DNA of 64,000 nt from Bacillus pseudomycoides (GTDB lineage: Bacteria; Bacillota; Bacilli; Bacillales; Bacillaceae_G): positions 1 to 64,000 of the forward strand of contig NZ_NVOY01000020.1 in NCBI RefSeq assembly GCF_002551005.1. Reading direction: 5' to 3'. A model generated the notes under the pieces. That model did not search any database, was not told the DNA's origin, and was given only the letters and a program-made list of their open reading frames with translations. Position numbers and translations under genes: made by a program. How positions within the stretch are numbered: the first letter of the stretch is position 1; every line of letters starts with the position of its first letter. This document shows positions 5,750-14,323 of the stretch, piece after piece.

Positions 5750-5917
5750 ATGAGTGAAAATAAGAAAAATGAAGAATTGAATAAAGTGAAGAAGTATTAT
5801 TTTAATGAGGATAATCAACCAGTAGCTGGTATAGAGTTAACTTTGCCGTCTGATATAGGAAGCTTGTTAGATCCGAAATCAGATAATGATGAAAGTAGAG
5901 AGGGTAATAATGAATAA
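5750..5917 (+). CDS. Small acidic phage protein, 55 residues
   Basis: ATG 5750 has AAAGGCGGGG about 6 nt upstream; an earlier in-frame ATG at 5702 has no ribosome site. The protein is Asn/Asp/Glu-rich with a central predicted strand (VAGIELTLP). No family was recognised. A terminator follows at 5927. Confidence 0.5.
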   Translation: MSENKKNEELNKVKKYYFNEDNQPVAGIELTLPSDIGSLLDPKSDNDESREGNNE

Positions 5918-5926
5918 GTTTAATCT

Positions 5927-5949
5927 AAGCATCCATTCGGGTGCTTTTT
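5927..5949 (+). terminator. Intrinsic terminator
   Basis: AAGCATCC-ATTC-GGGTGCTT stem and five T, directly after the 55-residue gene. Confidence 0.6.
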
Positions 5950-6084
5950 CACATTTTGCAAAGGTCGAGCATATACTGCTTGTACACCGTTTAACTTTAG
6001 TTAAAAGGAATCTCGTAATCCCAATTCTTGCCCTTACCCAAAGAGGAGCGCTTGCGGAAACAGGTGCTCTTCTTTTTGTTATAT

Positions 6085-6114
6085 AAAAAAAGAACCTAAG
6101 GAAGCTAGGTTCTG
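6085..6114 (-). terminator. Minus-oriented terminator-like hairpin
   Basis: GAACCTA...TAGGTTC stem with seven A on its left, giving a U-run only on the minus strand. No minus-strand gene is evident nearby. Confidence 0.4.
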
Positions 6115-6235
6115 AAAAAAAGGTAAGAAAATGGTTTGATAATAACTTGAATAGTTTAATAAATGTCCGCATCTAGATAATACAATATAGTTGGAATATA
6201 ATCAAGAGTTTATTGTGAGGTGGTTGTAGCAATCG

Positions 6236-6571
6236 ATGAAAGAGTATAAAACAAAACAACAGAAGCGAAAGTTTTATGACAGTGTTGAATGGAAACGACT
6301 GCGAGAAGAAGTAAAGAATCGTGACAATTACGAATGCCAAGAGTGTAAACGCAATGGTCGTGTTCGTATTGATACAAATGAGTATAGCAAACATGCAAGG
6401 CGTAAGAAGATTCAACTTGTTGTCCATCATATCAAAGAGCTTGAACATCATCCAGAACTTGCATTAGAAAAAGATAATCTTGAAACAGTCTGTGTGGATT
6501 GTCATAACAAAGAACACGGAAGAATGTTTGAAAAGAAACAGAATAAATGGAAACACGATGAAAAATGGTAG
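6236..6571 (+). CDS. HNH endonuclease, packaging-associated
   Basis: The protein is 111 residues. It has the zinc pair CQEC (about residues 35-38) and CVDC (about 92-95), and the HNH core VVHHIKELEHHP ... NLETVCVDCHNKEH. In HK97-like phages with cohesive ends an HNH nuclease gene lies just before the small terminase gene and its product works with terminase in DNA cleavage or packaging. That is exactly the position here. The start codon is fixed by an in-frame stop three codons upstream. GAGGTGG lies about 11 nt upstream, a slightly long spacing. Confidence 0.85.
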   Translation: MKEYKTKQQKRKFYDSVEWKRLREEVKNRDNYECQECKRNGRVRIDTNEYSKHARRKKIQLVVHHIKELEHHPELALEKDNLETVCVDCHNKEHGRMFEKKQNKWKHDEKW

Positions 6572-6694
6572 AAAAATAGTTTTAAATACACCCCCGGGTC
6601 AAAAGTTTTAGCTTTTTTGGGGAACTGGGGCACCGGAGGAGGGGGTTAACTGTCAGGTTTTTTTCGAAATTTACGCACGTAAGGGGGGGGGTAG
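6572..6694 (+). other. Candidate cos region before terS
   Basis: This 123-bp gap between the HNH and small terminase genes contains unusual G/C runs for this genome (CACCCCCGGG, GGGGCACCGGAGGAGGGGG) and a nine-G tract at 6683-6691 that is the terS ribosome site. Cos sites of related phages lie here, so this is the best candidate. The nick positions cannot be read from sequence. Confidence 0.4.
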
Positions 6695-7006
6695 ATGGCT
6701 GTCAGTATTACAAAATTGAAAGAACAGCTAATGAACAGTATTGAAATTACAGATTTAGTCGAGGTTGAAAAAGTAGAACGATACATTGATCTAGTTAAAG
6801 CATTCAGAAAAATAAACAGAACTGTCAATAAAGAAGGCGAATCGGTGACAGTCAAAAACGGATCTCAAGTTTTTGTTAAAGCCCATCCTCTTATAAGTGA
6901 AAGGAATAAAATTAACAGTTCTTTAATTGCGCTAGGAAGAGATATAAAGTTTGTTTGTAAACCTAATATCCCTAAGGCTGGTTATAGTAAAAGTGATTTA
7001 ACATGA
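6695..7006 (+). CDS. Phage terminase small subunit, P27 family
   Basis: The protein is 103 residues, of usual length for P27-type small terminases that recognise the packaging site and load the large subunit. It is mainly helical (VEKYIDLVKAFRK-like region, residues 27-45). The stop overlaps the large subunit start by 4 bases, the classic arrangement. The ribosome site is a nine-G run, an unusual sequence that could vary in length by slippage. Confidence 0.75.
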   Translation: MAVSITKLKEQLMNSIEITDLVEVEKVERYIDLVKAFRKINRTVNKEGESVTVKNGSQVFVKAHPLISERNKINSSLIALGRDIKFVCKPNIPKAGYSKSDLT

Positions 7007-8670
7007 TTAGGCAAAAGTACATTGATGAATACATTGAACTTTATCGAACTGGAAAAATAAAGTTCAACAAAGAAAGAGAACTGTTAATTGAATATCTAGA
7101 AAAATACGTTTTAAATAGGGACGATTTGTATTTTGACGATGAAATGATTGAGGATTGTATCAACTTCGGTGAGAAGTGGTATTTTCCGTTGCAGCCATTT
7201 CAAAAATTCTTAATAGCATTCGTCTTTTTATTTTATAAGAAAAATGGACGTGTATTTTATCGTAAATTCCTGTGGATGTTAGGACGTGGTGGCGGTAAAA
7301 ACGGTCTAATTTCTGTTATTATTCACTTTTTAATTAGTGAATTACATGGCATTCCAGAGTATAACATTTCAGTTGTTGCGAATAGTGAAGAGCAAGCAAA
7401 AACGAGCCCTGACGAAGTTCATAAATGTGTGAAGAAAAATGAAGTCTTACAAAGAGCCTTTAAAACAACGTTAACTCAAACAGTTTCAAAGGCTACTGAA
7501 AGTGTACTGAAGTTTAGAACTTCAAATGGAGATACAAAAGATGGCTTGCGTGATGGTGCGGTTGTATTTGATGAAATACATCAATATGAAAGCAATAAAG
7601 ATGTTCGCGTTCATATCAGTGGTTTAGGGAAGAAGAAAAACCCACGTGAGTTTTATATTGGTACAGATGGATATGTACGTGATGGTTTCTTAGATAAGCA
7701 AAAAGAAAAAGCAATGAAGGTTTTAAACGGTGAAGCACGTCCGAATGCTATCTTTCCTTTCATTTGTAAATTGAATGACGAAACAGAAGTAGATGATCTT
7801 GATAATTGGGAGCTTGCGAATCCCATGTTATCAAAGCCTCTAAGTGAGTATGCCGAAGGATTGCTTGAAACGATCAAGGAAGAATATGAAGATTTAGAAG
7901 ACGATCCAAGCAATCGAGAAGAGTTCATGACAAAGCGTATGAATTTACCTGTTACAAATTTAGAGCGTTCTGTTGCAAAATGGTCAGAAATTCTTGCTAC
8001 CAACCGAGAATTTCCTGACTTGTATGCTCAAGAATGTATAGGTGCATTAGACTTTGCGAGTATTCGAGATTTTGCGGCATGTGGTCTTTTATTCAGACAA
8101 AATGGGGAATACATTTTTAAAACTCATTCCTTTGTTCGAAAGGAATTCGTCGATATCTATTATGGATATTCTAAAAAAGCAGGCGAGTTCAAAAAACAGA
8201 AATTTGCTCCAATAAAAGAATGGGAAGAACAAGGCTTGCTAACGGTTGTAGACGAACCGACTATTAATCCTCAACACATTGTTGATTGGTTTGTAGAAAT
8301 GCGTGAACAATATGGTATTAAGAAAATTATAGCTGATAACTTCCGAATGGAAGCGATAAGACCTTTATTGGTAGCAGAAGGTTTTGAAATAGAAGTTATA
8401 AGGAATCCTAAAGCAATTCATAGTTTACTAGCACCTCGTATTGAAATGGCATTTGCAAATAAACAAATTATTTTTGATGATAATCCTCTAATGCGCTGGT
8501 ATACGCAAAACGTATTGGTTGTCATCAAGAGTGATGGAAATAAAATATATGAAAAGAAGGAACCTGTGCGAAGAAAAACTGACGGATTCCAAGGTTTTGT
8601 ACATGCTCTTTATCGAGCAGATGAAATACGAGAATCAACGGAATTTGTAATAGGTGATATCAAATTCTAG
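7003..8670 (+). CDS. Phage terminase large subunit
   Basis: The protein is 555 residues. The ATPase domain has a Walker A variant LGRGGGKNGLIS (about residues 92-103) and Walker B VVFDEIHQYE (about 186-195). The C-terminal nuclease domain has acidic residues in IGALDFASIRDFA (about 346-358) and IIADNFRMEA (about 444-453). This is the YmfN/HK97-type terminase that cuts the concatemer and pumps DNA into the prohead. It sits between terS (4-base overlap) and the portal gene. Confidence 0.92.
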   Translation: MIRQKYIDEYIELYRTGKIKFNKERELLIEYLEKYVLNRDDLYFDDEMIEDCINFGEKWYFPLQPFQKFLIAFVFLFYKKNGRVFYRKFLWMLGRGGGKNGLISVIIHFLISELHGIPEYNISVVANSEEQAKTSPDEVHKCVKKNEVLQRAFKTTLTQTVSKATESVLKFRTSNGDTKDGLRDGAVVFDEIHQYESNKDVRVHISGLGKKKNPREFYIGTDGYVRDGFLDKQKEKAMKVLNGEARPNAIFPFICKLNDETEVDDLDNWELANPMLSKPLSEYAEGLLETIKEEYEDLEDDPSNREEFMTKRMNLPVTNLERSVAKWSEILATNREFPDLYAQECIGALDFASIRDFAACGLLFRQNGEYIFKTHSFVRKEFVDIYYGYSKKAGEFKKQKFAPIKEWEEQGLLTVVDEPTINPQHIVDWFVEMREQYGIKKIIADNFRMEAIRPLLVAEGFEIEVIRNPKAIHSLLAPRIEMAFANKQIIFDDNPLMRWYTQNVLVVIKSDGNKIYEKKEPVRRKTDGFQGFVHALYRADEIRESTEFVIGDIKF

Positions 8671-8679
8671 TAAAAGAGG

Positions 8680-9846
8680 GTGAGAACAATTGGATGGCTG
8701 GATGGAGTATTAAACAGAAATAAAGAAATAGCATTTATGTTTGATGTAGACATGTTTGTGGATGCAGCAAATAGAGTTCACATGAAACGATTGGCAGTGG
8801 ATACCTGTATAGCCTTTTTAGGAAGAACAATTAGTCAATCGGAATTCAGAGTGAAGAATAAAAAAGAATTTGTACAGGATGAGCTTTACTATCGCTTGAA
8901 TGTTAGACCAAACAAGAATATGACAGCCAGCACCTTTTGGGAAAATTTTATTCACAAGCTTATTTATGATAATGAATGTTTAGTCATACAAGCTGATGAT
9001 GGTGATCTAATAATTGCGGATGACTTTCAGCATAATGAATATGCTGTTTTTGAAGATATATTTACGAATGTGACGGTGAAAGACTATCTTTTCAAAAGAA
9101 GTTTTAAACAAAGTGAAGTTATCCATTTGAAATATCGAAATGATAAGTTATCAACGCTTATAGATGGGCTTTTTGCTGACTATGGCGATTTATTCGGTAG
9201 AATATTAAACTCCCAAAAACGTAAAAACCAAGTTCGCGGCACAGTTGATATGGATATGATTGGTGCTAAAACGCAAGAACAGGTAACAAAGTTACAAGAG
9301 TTTATAGACAACATGTATAAGGCAATTGGTAATAAAGATATTGCTATTGTTCCGCAACAAAAAGGAATTGAGTACAAAGAAATATATAATGGCTCCGCTA
9401 ATGGTCCTAGTGTGGACGAAATAAACAAAGTAACAAATGGTTTCTTAAATCAAGTTGCAATGGCTATTGGTATCCCAACATCTTTGTTATATGGGGATAT
9501 GGCGGATGTAGAAAAGCAAACGAAAAATTACATGCTTTTCACAGTGAAACCTTTGTTAAAAAAGATATCAGATGAAGCAAACGTGAAATTCTTTGAAATG
9601 AATGAATATCTTGAAGGACAAAAGATTGAGGTTAAAGCTGTTTCTTACCAAAGTATATTTGATCTTGCAACAAGCATTGATAAGCTCATTTCTTCAAGTG
9701 CATTTACAGGGAATGAAATTAGATTAGAAGTTGGATATGAATACTCAGATGATCCAAATCTAAATATCCATCATATTACAAAAAACTATACAAAATTAGA
9801 TGAATCTGAAGGAGGTGAGAAAACAAATGAAACAGATGAAACGTAA
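8680..9846 (+). CDS. Phage portal protein, HK97 family
   Basis: The protein is 388 residues, typical of HK97-type portals that form the dodecameric DNA gate at the capsid vertex. The most upstream candidate start, GTG 8680, lies inside the ribosome site (AGAGGGTGAG). The codon best spaced from that site is ATT at 8689 (IGWLDGVLNRN), so a rare ATT start is possible. The N-terminal GWLDGVLNR and the central MGIPTSLLYGD-like region support the family. The end overlaps the start region of the protease gene. Confidence 0.88.
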   Translation: MRTIGWLDGVLNRNKEIAFMFDVDMFVDAANRVHMKRLAVDTCIAFLGRTISQSEFRVKNKKEFVQDELYYRLNVRPNKNMTASTFWENFIHKLIYDNECLVIQADDGDLIIADDFQHNEYAVFEDIFTNVTVKDYLFKRSFKQSEVIHLKYRNDKLSTLIDGLFADYGDLFGRILNSQKRKNQVRGTVDMDMIGAKTQEQVTKLQEFIDNMYKAIGNKDIAIVPQQKGIEYKEIYNGSANGPSVDEINKVTNGFLNQVAMAIGIPTSLLYGDMADVEKQTKNYMLFTVKPLLKKISDEANVKFFEMNEYLEGQKIEVKAVSYQSIFDLATSIDKLISSSAFTGNEIRLEVGYEYSDDPNLNIHHITKNYTKLDESEGGEKTNETDET

Positions 9847-10582
9847 ATTTGGTTTTAAGAATCAAAAATACAATGAGCAGTTAGCAAACATCCCACATAA
9901 TTTTACTGTAGTCCATGATGAAGATAATGGAGTTAGTGAATTGACGATTTACGGAGATATTGGTGAATCGTGGTGGTGGGAATCTACTTCTGCAGCTGAT
10001 ATTGATAATGCTTTGAAAGCAGCAGGAAATAACGATTTAGTTATTCATCTTAATTCCCCTGGCGGCAGTGCTTTTGATGGGATTGCTATATACAATCGTC
10101 TAAAGTCGCATAAAGGAAAGGTTAAAATCCATGTAGATGGATGGGCCTGTTCAGCGGCATCTGTAATAGCGATGGCAGCAGATGAATTAATCATGGGAGC
10201 TGGATCGATGTTGATGATTCATGAGGCTTCTACAGTTGTATGGGGCAGTAAAACGCTTATGAGAAAAGAAGCCGATATGCTAGAGAAATTAGAGGATGGC
10301 ATCATAGATATTTACATGACACGGGTAAATATTGAACGTGAAGAAATTCGTAATATGGTCAATGAGGAAACCTGGTTTAGTGCAAACGAAGCTGTTGAAA
10401 TCGGCTTTGCCACTACTACTGCAACAACTGTGGAAGACAACACGAATGAGGAACTTGCACAATTAAAAGCTCAAATGCAATCAATGCAAAATGAATTAGA
10501 TCAGTATAAGAATCAATCAAGAGAGCCTAGTCCTGCACCTGTAAAAAACAGTGGGATTAAAGGGCTCTTTTTAAAATTATAA
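9827..10582 (+). CDS. Head maturation protease, ClpP (S14) type
   Basis: The protein is 251 residues from ATG 9827, which has GGAGGTGAG upstream; a longer frame from 9800 lacks a site. It has HLNSPGGSAFDGIAIYN (oxyanion region), the catalytic Ser in GWACSAASVIAM, and the catalytic His in MLMIHEAST, the complete ClpP-like catalytic pattern. Phage members process the scaffold and capsid delta domain during prohead maturation. It lies between the portal and major capsid genes and overlaps the portal gene by 20 bases. Confidence 0.9.
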   Translation: MKQMKRKFGFKNQKYNEQLANIPHNFTVVHDEDNGVSELTIYGDIGESWWWESTSAADIDNALKAAGNNDLVIHLNSPGGSAFDGIAIYNRLKSHKGKVKIHVDGWACSAASVIAMAADELIMGAGSMLMIHEASTVVWGSKTLMRKEADMLEKLEDGIIDIYMTRVNIEREEIRNMVNEETWFSANEAVEIGFATTTATTVEDNTNEELAQLKAQMQSMQNELDQYKNQSREPSPAPVKNSGIKGLFLKL

Positions 10583-10601
10583 AAAATGGGGGAAACACAT
10601 A

Positions 10602-11756
10602 ATGGTCATTAAATTTAATAAATCTGAAGCATTTAATAAAGCGAAAGTAAAATTAACGGATGCTTTAACAAGTTCAGAAAGTACAGAACAGGAACAATCA
10701 ACTGCTTTTGAAAATTTCTTTGATGCAATGCAAACGGACGTAATTAATACAGTTCGTAATCAAGTAAATGATGAAATGTTAGATCGTTCTATTCTTCAAC
10801 AACGTGGTCGAAACGTATTAACAGCAGCAGAAACAAAATTCTTTAATGCAGTTGTACAAGAAGGTGGATTCAAAGACGGTTCTATCCTTCCAGTAACTAC
10901 ACAAGAACGTGTATTTGAAGATTTAGTTAAAGAACATCCATTGCTTGATGCTTTAGGGCTACAAGATTTAGGGGCAGTTACGAAGTTCATTTATTCTGAT
11001 GCAACAAAAGCGTATGCATGGGGCGAATTATTCGGTGAGATCAGAGGACAAGTAAATGCAGCGTTCCGAGAAGAAAAAATCGGTCAACTTAAATTAACTG
11101 CATTTGCAGCTATTCCAAACGATATGCTTGAACTTGGACCAGAATGGGTTGAACGTTATGTTCGAACTTTATTAGTAGAATCTTACTCAGCAGGTTTAGA
11201 ATTTGGTTTTGTAAATGGCGGTGGATCAGTAGCGCATCAACCTGTAGGTTTAATGAAAGATGTAAATGCAACTACAGGCGCGGTTACTGACAAAAAATCA
11301 TCCGGCACATTAACATTTGCCCCTTCTGAACATGGTGAAGTAATTGCTGGTGAGCTTTATGAAGTAGTAAAAGCTTTATCTATTGATGGAAAAGGAAAAT
11401 CTCGCAAAGTTTTAAATAATATTGTAATGGTTGTCAATCCTGTGGATGCTATTGGTGTACAGGCTCGTAATACAATTCAAACAGCTAATGGTCAATGGGT
11501 GATGGCATTACCTTATAACATTCAAACTGTAGAGTCTGAAGAGGTTCCAGTTGGTAAGGCTTTATTCTTTGTAAAAGACCAATATATTGCAGCGATTGCT
11601 GGTGGATACAAACTTAAAAAGTTTGATCAAACGTTAGCGATTGAAGATGCTACACTTTATACAATTAAACAGTTTGCTAATGGTAAACCAAAAGATAATA
11701 AAGCGGCACTTGTTTATGATTTAAAGATTTCATTTACACCACCAGCAACTAAATAA
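10602..11756 (+). CDS. Major capsid protein, HK97 fold
   Basis: The protein is 384 residues. The N-terminal 75 residues or so are charged and helical (a delta/scaffold-like domain expected to be removed by the upstream protease). They are followed by the phage capsid domain with VTTQERVFEDLVKEHPLL and the C-terminal KFDQTLAIEDATLYTIKQFANGKP. It has a strong ribosome site (GGGGGAAA). Context (after portal and protease, before connectors) is diagnostic. Confidence 0.9.
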   Translation: MVIKFNKSEAFNKAKVKLTDALTSSESTEQEQSTAFENFFDAMQTDVINTVRNQVNDEMLDRSILQQRGRNVLTAAETKFFNAVVQEGGFKDGSILPVTTQERVFEDLVKEHPLLDALGLQDLGAVTKFIYSDATKAYAWGELFGEIRGQVNAAFREEKIGQLKLTAFAAIPNDMLELGPEWVERYVRTLLVESYSAGLEFGFVNGGGSVAHQPVGLMKDVNATTGAVTDKKSSGTLTFAPSEHGEVIAGELYEVVKALSIDGKGKSRKVLNNIVMVVNPVDAIGVQARNTIQTANGQWVMALPYNIQTVESEEVPVGKALFFVKDQYIAAIAGGYKLKKFDQTLAIEDATLYTIKQFANGKPKDNKAALVYDLKISFTPPATK

Positions 11757-11768
11757 GGAATGATGTGA

Positions 11769-12062
11769 ATGAATACAGTAATTTTAAATGAAATATTACA
11801 GCAATTTAAAGAAAGGATGCGTTTAGGTGATGATGAAGACGATAACCTAAAACGTATCCTTTCTACATCTAATAAAGCTTTAATCAAAGTTTGTGGAGAT
11901 TATGATCTTAATGATGACGAGGTGTTCAAGGAGTTAGTCTTTGAACGCTCTCGTTATGTTTATAATGATGTAATTGAGTATTTTGACAATAATTTTTTAA
12001 GTCAGATTAATAGTCTTAGCATCGAAAAAGCATTAGAAGAAATTAAAGTGGAAGGTGAATGA
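11769..12062 (+). CDS. Head-tail connector (gp6-like)
   Basis: A 97-residue acidic, helical protein directly after the capsid gene, in the slot of the DNA-packaging/head-tail connector (HK97 gp6 or SPP1 gp15 type). It has a short 12-nt gap from the capsid gene and overlaps the next frame. Assignment rests mainly on size, predicted fold and gene order. Confidence 0.7.
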   Translation: MNTVILNEILQQFKERMRLGDDEDDNLKRILSTSNKALIKVCGDYDLNDDEVFKELVFERSRYVYNDVIEYFDNNFLSQINSLSIEKALEEIKVEGE

Positions 12063-12063
12063 T

Positions 12064-12423
12064 ATGCGTCCATTTCAGTATAAACCACCATTAAATTCTG
12101 GGGATTTTAGAAATCGAATCATCATTGAACAACCAATAGTAATCGAAGATGAACTAGGCCAAACGAGTGAAGATGAAATAACATGGAAAGAGTTAAAAAA
12201 AGCGTGGGCTATAATAAAAACGCTAAAGGGTTCTGAATATATTGCAGCTTCAGCTTCGCAAGCCACAAGAATGTATCGATTTATAATTCCTTATACTCAT
12301 GGAATTACAGAAGAAATGCGGATTAATATAAAGGGACGTATCTTCGATATTATTGAACCATCAATAAATGATGATGAACAAAATAAAACATTAACTATAA
12401 TCACCAAGGAAAAAGTGAGGTGA
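12064..12423 (+). CDS. Phage head closure protein
   Basis: About 119 residues from ATG 12064. The in-frame ATG at 12055 would lie on the AAGGTGA ribosome site. The segments GDFRNRIIIEQP, ELGQTSEDEITW and AWAIIKTLKGSEYIAA are typical of the head closure/SPP1 gp16-like family that plugs the connector and prepares the head for tail joining. It lies between the connector and the gp10-like gene. Confidence 0.8.
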   Translation: MRPFQYKPPLNSGDFRNRIIIEQPIVIEDELGQTSEDEITWKELKKAWAIIKTLKGSEYIAASASQATRMYRFIIPYTHGITEEMRINIKGRIFDIIEPSINDDEQNKTLTIITKEKVR

Positions 12424-12429
12424 AGGTTA

Positions 12430-12792
12430 GTGGTTAGCATCGACAACTTAGCAAACGAAATCGCTAAACAAGTAGAGTTATATACAAGGGAAGTAAAAGA
12501 AGAGGTAGAACAGGCGGCTGATGATGTAACGAAAGAATCTGTAAATAATTTGAAAACAGCGGGTGGATTTGACGATCAATCTGGTGATTATCGCAAGGGA
12601 TGGACACGTAAGAAAGTAAAAGGTGTATGGGTTATTTATAATAAAAAATATCAACTTACACATTTACTAGAGCGTGGACATGTAATTAATGGTGGTACTG
12701 GCAGAGCGCGGAAATTTCCACATATTGGACCAGAAGAACAGAAAGCCATCTCCGAATTCATAGATCGCGTTGAAAGGGCGGCGCAGCGATGA
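12430..12792 (+). CDS. HK97 gp10-like tail-head joining protein
   Basis: 120 residues from a GTG start at 12430 preceded by GAGGTGAAGG. Motifs GWTRKKVKGVWVIYNKKYQLTHLLERGHVING-like (kept here as a region, residues 57-85) and FPHIGPEEQKAISEF are characteristic of the HK97 gp10 family, in which the HLLERGH segment is strongly conserved. It overlaps the next gene by 4 bases. Confidence 0.88.
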   Translation: MVSIDNLANEIAKQVELYTREVKEEVEQAADDVTKESVNNLKTAGGFDDQSGDYRKGWTRKKVKGVWVIYNKKYQLTHLLERGHVINGGTGRARKFPHIGPEEQKAISEFIDRVERAAQR

Positions 12793-13121
12793 CCTTAACT
12801 GAATTTAAAAAGGTACTAGAGGCTACAGGTTATCCTGTGGCTTATTCGCATTTCACCGCAACACCTGGTAATCCTGTACCATCACCACCGTATATTTGTA
12901 TCCTTGTGGATGGCTCATCTAACATGATGGCTGACAATAAAGTCTATCACGAAATAAATGATATCAATATTGAGTTTTACACAATTAAAAAAGATTTGGT
13001 TGCAGAGGCCAAGCTTAAAAACGTTCTAGATGAACATGAGATTCCTTATGAATCACCATTTGAGACGTTTATTGAATCTGAGAAATTATATCAAAAATTT
13101 TATGAAGTGAGGTTGATTTAA
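12789..13121 (+). CDS. Tail terminator-like protein
   Basis: 110 residues in the position of the tail-completion or terminator protein (between gp10-like and tail tube genes). YPVAYSHF and PPYICILVDGSSNMMADNKVY resemble the minor tail/terminator family found in B. cereus phages. It is translationally coupled at both ends: a 4-base overlap upstream, and a stop abutting the next GTG. Assignment depends mainly on gene order. Confidence 0.65.
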   Translation: MTLTEFKKVLEATGYPVAYSHFTATPGNPVPSPPYICILVDGSSNMMADNKVYHEINDINIEFYTIKKDLVAEAKLKNVLDEHEIPYESPFETFIESEKLYQKFYEVRLI

Positions 13122-13709
13122 GTGAATGAGAATAAAGTGACGTTCGGCTTAAAAAACGTTTATTACGCACTTTTTGATGTGAAGGATGGAGTAGTTACTT
13201 TCAAAACACCGACTCCAATACCAGGTGCAGTTGAATTAACGTTTGATCCACGCGGTGATTTAATTGAGTTCTATGCTGATGACATGCTTTATTATTCTGC
13301 AAGTAATAACCAAGGTTATGACGGAACATTAAATATTGCTACTATTCCAGAGCAATTCGCTATTGATGCGCTTGGTGAGCAATTAGATGCAGAAGATGGA
13401 GTATTAAATGAGCTAGCTGATGCGAAAGGAAAATCATACGCATTACTATTTGAATTTGATGGCGATGTGAATGCAACTCGTCATGTTATGTATAATTGTT
13501 CAGCAAGTCGCCCAACCATTGCATCTAAATCAAAAACGAATTCCGCAGAGCCTAATACAAATGAACTTAAATTTGTATCTAGTCCTATTGATATCAATGG
13601 AAAACGTATGGTTAAAACAAAAACGACTTCTAGAACAACTCAAACAATTTATGATAACTGGTACAAAAAAGTGTATGTAAAAACACCGGCAGCACCAAAA
13701 GGAGCGTAA
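13122..13709 (+). CDS. Major tail tube protein, phi13 family
   Basis: 195 residues from GTG 13122. VTFGLKNVYYALFD and YDGTLNIATIPEQFAIDALGE are typical of the phi13-type major tail protein of long-tailed siphoviruses, which stacks as hexamers to form the tail tube. The neighbouring tail chaperone and tape-measure genes support this. Confidence 0.88.
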   Translation: MNENKVTFGLKNVYYALFDVKDGVVTFKTPTPIPGAVELTFDPRGDLIEFYADDMLYYSASNNQGYDGTLNIATIPEQFAIDALGEQLDAEDGVLNELADAKGKSYALLFEFDGDVNATRHVMYNCSASRPTIASKSKTNSAEPNTNELKFVSSPIDINGKRMVKTKTTSRTTQTIYDNWYKKVYVKTPAAPKGA

Positions 13710-13714
13710 TGTAA

Positions 13715-14059
13715 ATGGAAAAAACGATTGTAGTAGATGGTAAGCAAGTACGATTAAAAAGCACAGGTGGAACTCCTAAGCGATATAAAGCACAATTCGG
13801 AAAAGATTACTTTTCGGACCTAATGAAACTGTATCCATTAATAAAATCGGATGTTAATGATTTAGATAATATGGATTTCAGTTTATTGGATATGGATGTT
13901 TTCTATAACTTTACTTATGTATTGGCAAAAACAGCAGATCCAACAATCCCTGATCCGATTACTTGGCTTGATACATTTGATGAGTTCCCAATCTATGAGA
14001 TCATTCCAGAAATTCAAGATATGTTAATGGCTTCTATGCAATCTAAAAAAAAGATGTAA
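13715..14059 (+). CDS. Tail assembly chaperone, short form (gpG-like)
   Basis: 114 residues, directly after the tail tube gene and before the tape measure. The frame begins MEKTIVVDGKQVRLKSTGG, and LRYKAQFGKDYFSDL-like features match siphovirus tail assembly chaperones. Close to its end lies a run of eight A (14045-14052) where a -1 slip joins it to the downstream frame, giving the long form. Such gpG/gpGT pairs coat and size the tape measure during tail assembly. Confidence 0.82.
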   Translation: MEKTIVVDGKQVRLKSTGGTPKRYKAQFGKDYFSDLMKLYPLIKSDVNDLDNMDFSLLDMDVFYNFTYVLAKTADPTIPDPITWLDTFDEFPIYEIIPEIQDMLMASMQSKKKM

Positions 14060-14265
14060 GTGATGAGCAAGGAGTTGACGACGGAGAAGGATTTACAACC
14101 GAAACATTCCTTGCTTTATGTTATAAGTGCAAGCTTACAAGCGCAGATTTAGAGGAAATGACAATCGGTATGTGCCTTGATTACATTAGTGAATATATCG
14201 ACTTGCAGAATCCGCAAAAAGAAACGGTGAGAAAAGCTACACAAAAAGATTACGATTCATTCTAA
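14050..14265 (+). CDS. Tail chaperone C-terminal extension made by -1 frameshift (gpGT-like)
   Basis: This frame has no start codon or ribosome site of its own but is open for 71 codons after the A8 slippery run. It begins DVSDEQGVDDGEG and carries GFTTETFLALCYKC, a typical tail-chaperone C-terminal domain, ending in KDYDSF. A -1 shift at AAAAAAAAG would make a protein of about 183 residues. The arrangement mirrors lambda gpG/gpGT and related siphoviruses. Confidence 0.8.
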   Translation, partial: KDVSDEQGVDDGEGFTTETFLALCYKCKLTSADLEEMTIGMCLDYISEYIDLQNPQKETVRKATQKDYDSF

Positions 14266-14300
14266 AAATGACTACCTATACAACGGGTGGTCATTTTTAG
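14264..14300 (+). terminator. Terminator-like hairpin inside the tail operon
   Basis: AAAATGACtACC...GGtGGTCATTTTT forms a strong stem with a T-run, starting at the stop codon of the frameshift product and ending just before the tape-measure ribosome site. It may attenuate transcription or protect the upstream mRNA end. Confidence 0.5.
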
Positions 14301-14323
14301 TTTTGTAAAAAGGTGGTGAACGT

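Noticed and set aside
5886-6086. 66-codon frame after the small acidic gene
   Set aside because: It begins inside the preceding gene and runs through a terminator hairpin. There is no proper ribosome site for the internal ATG.
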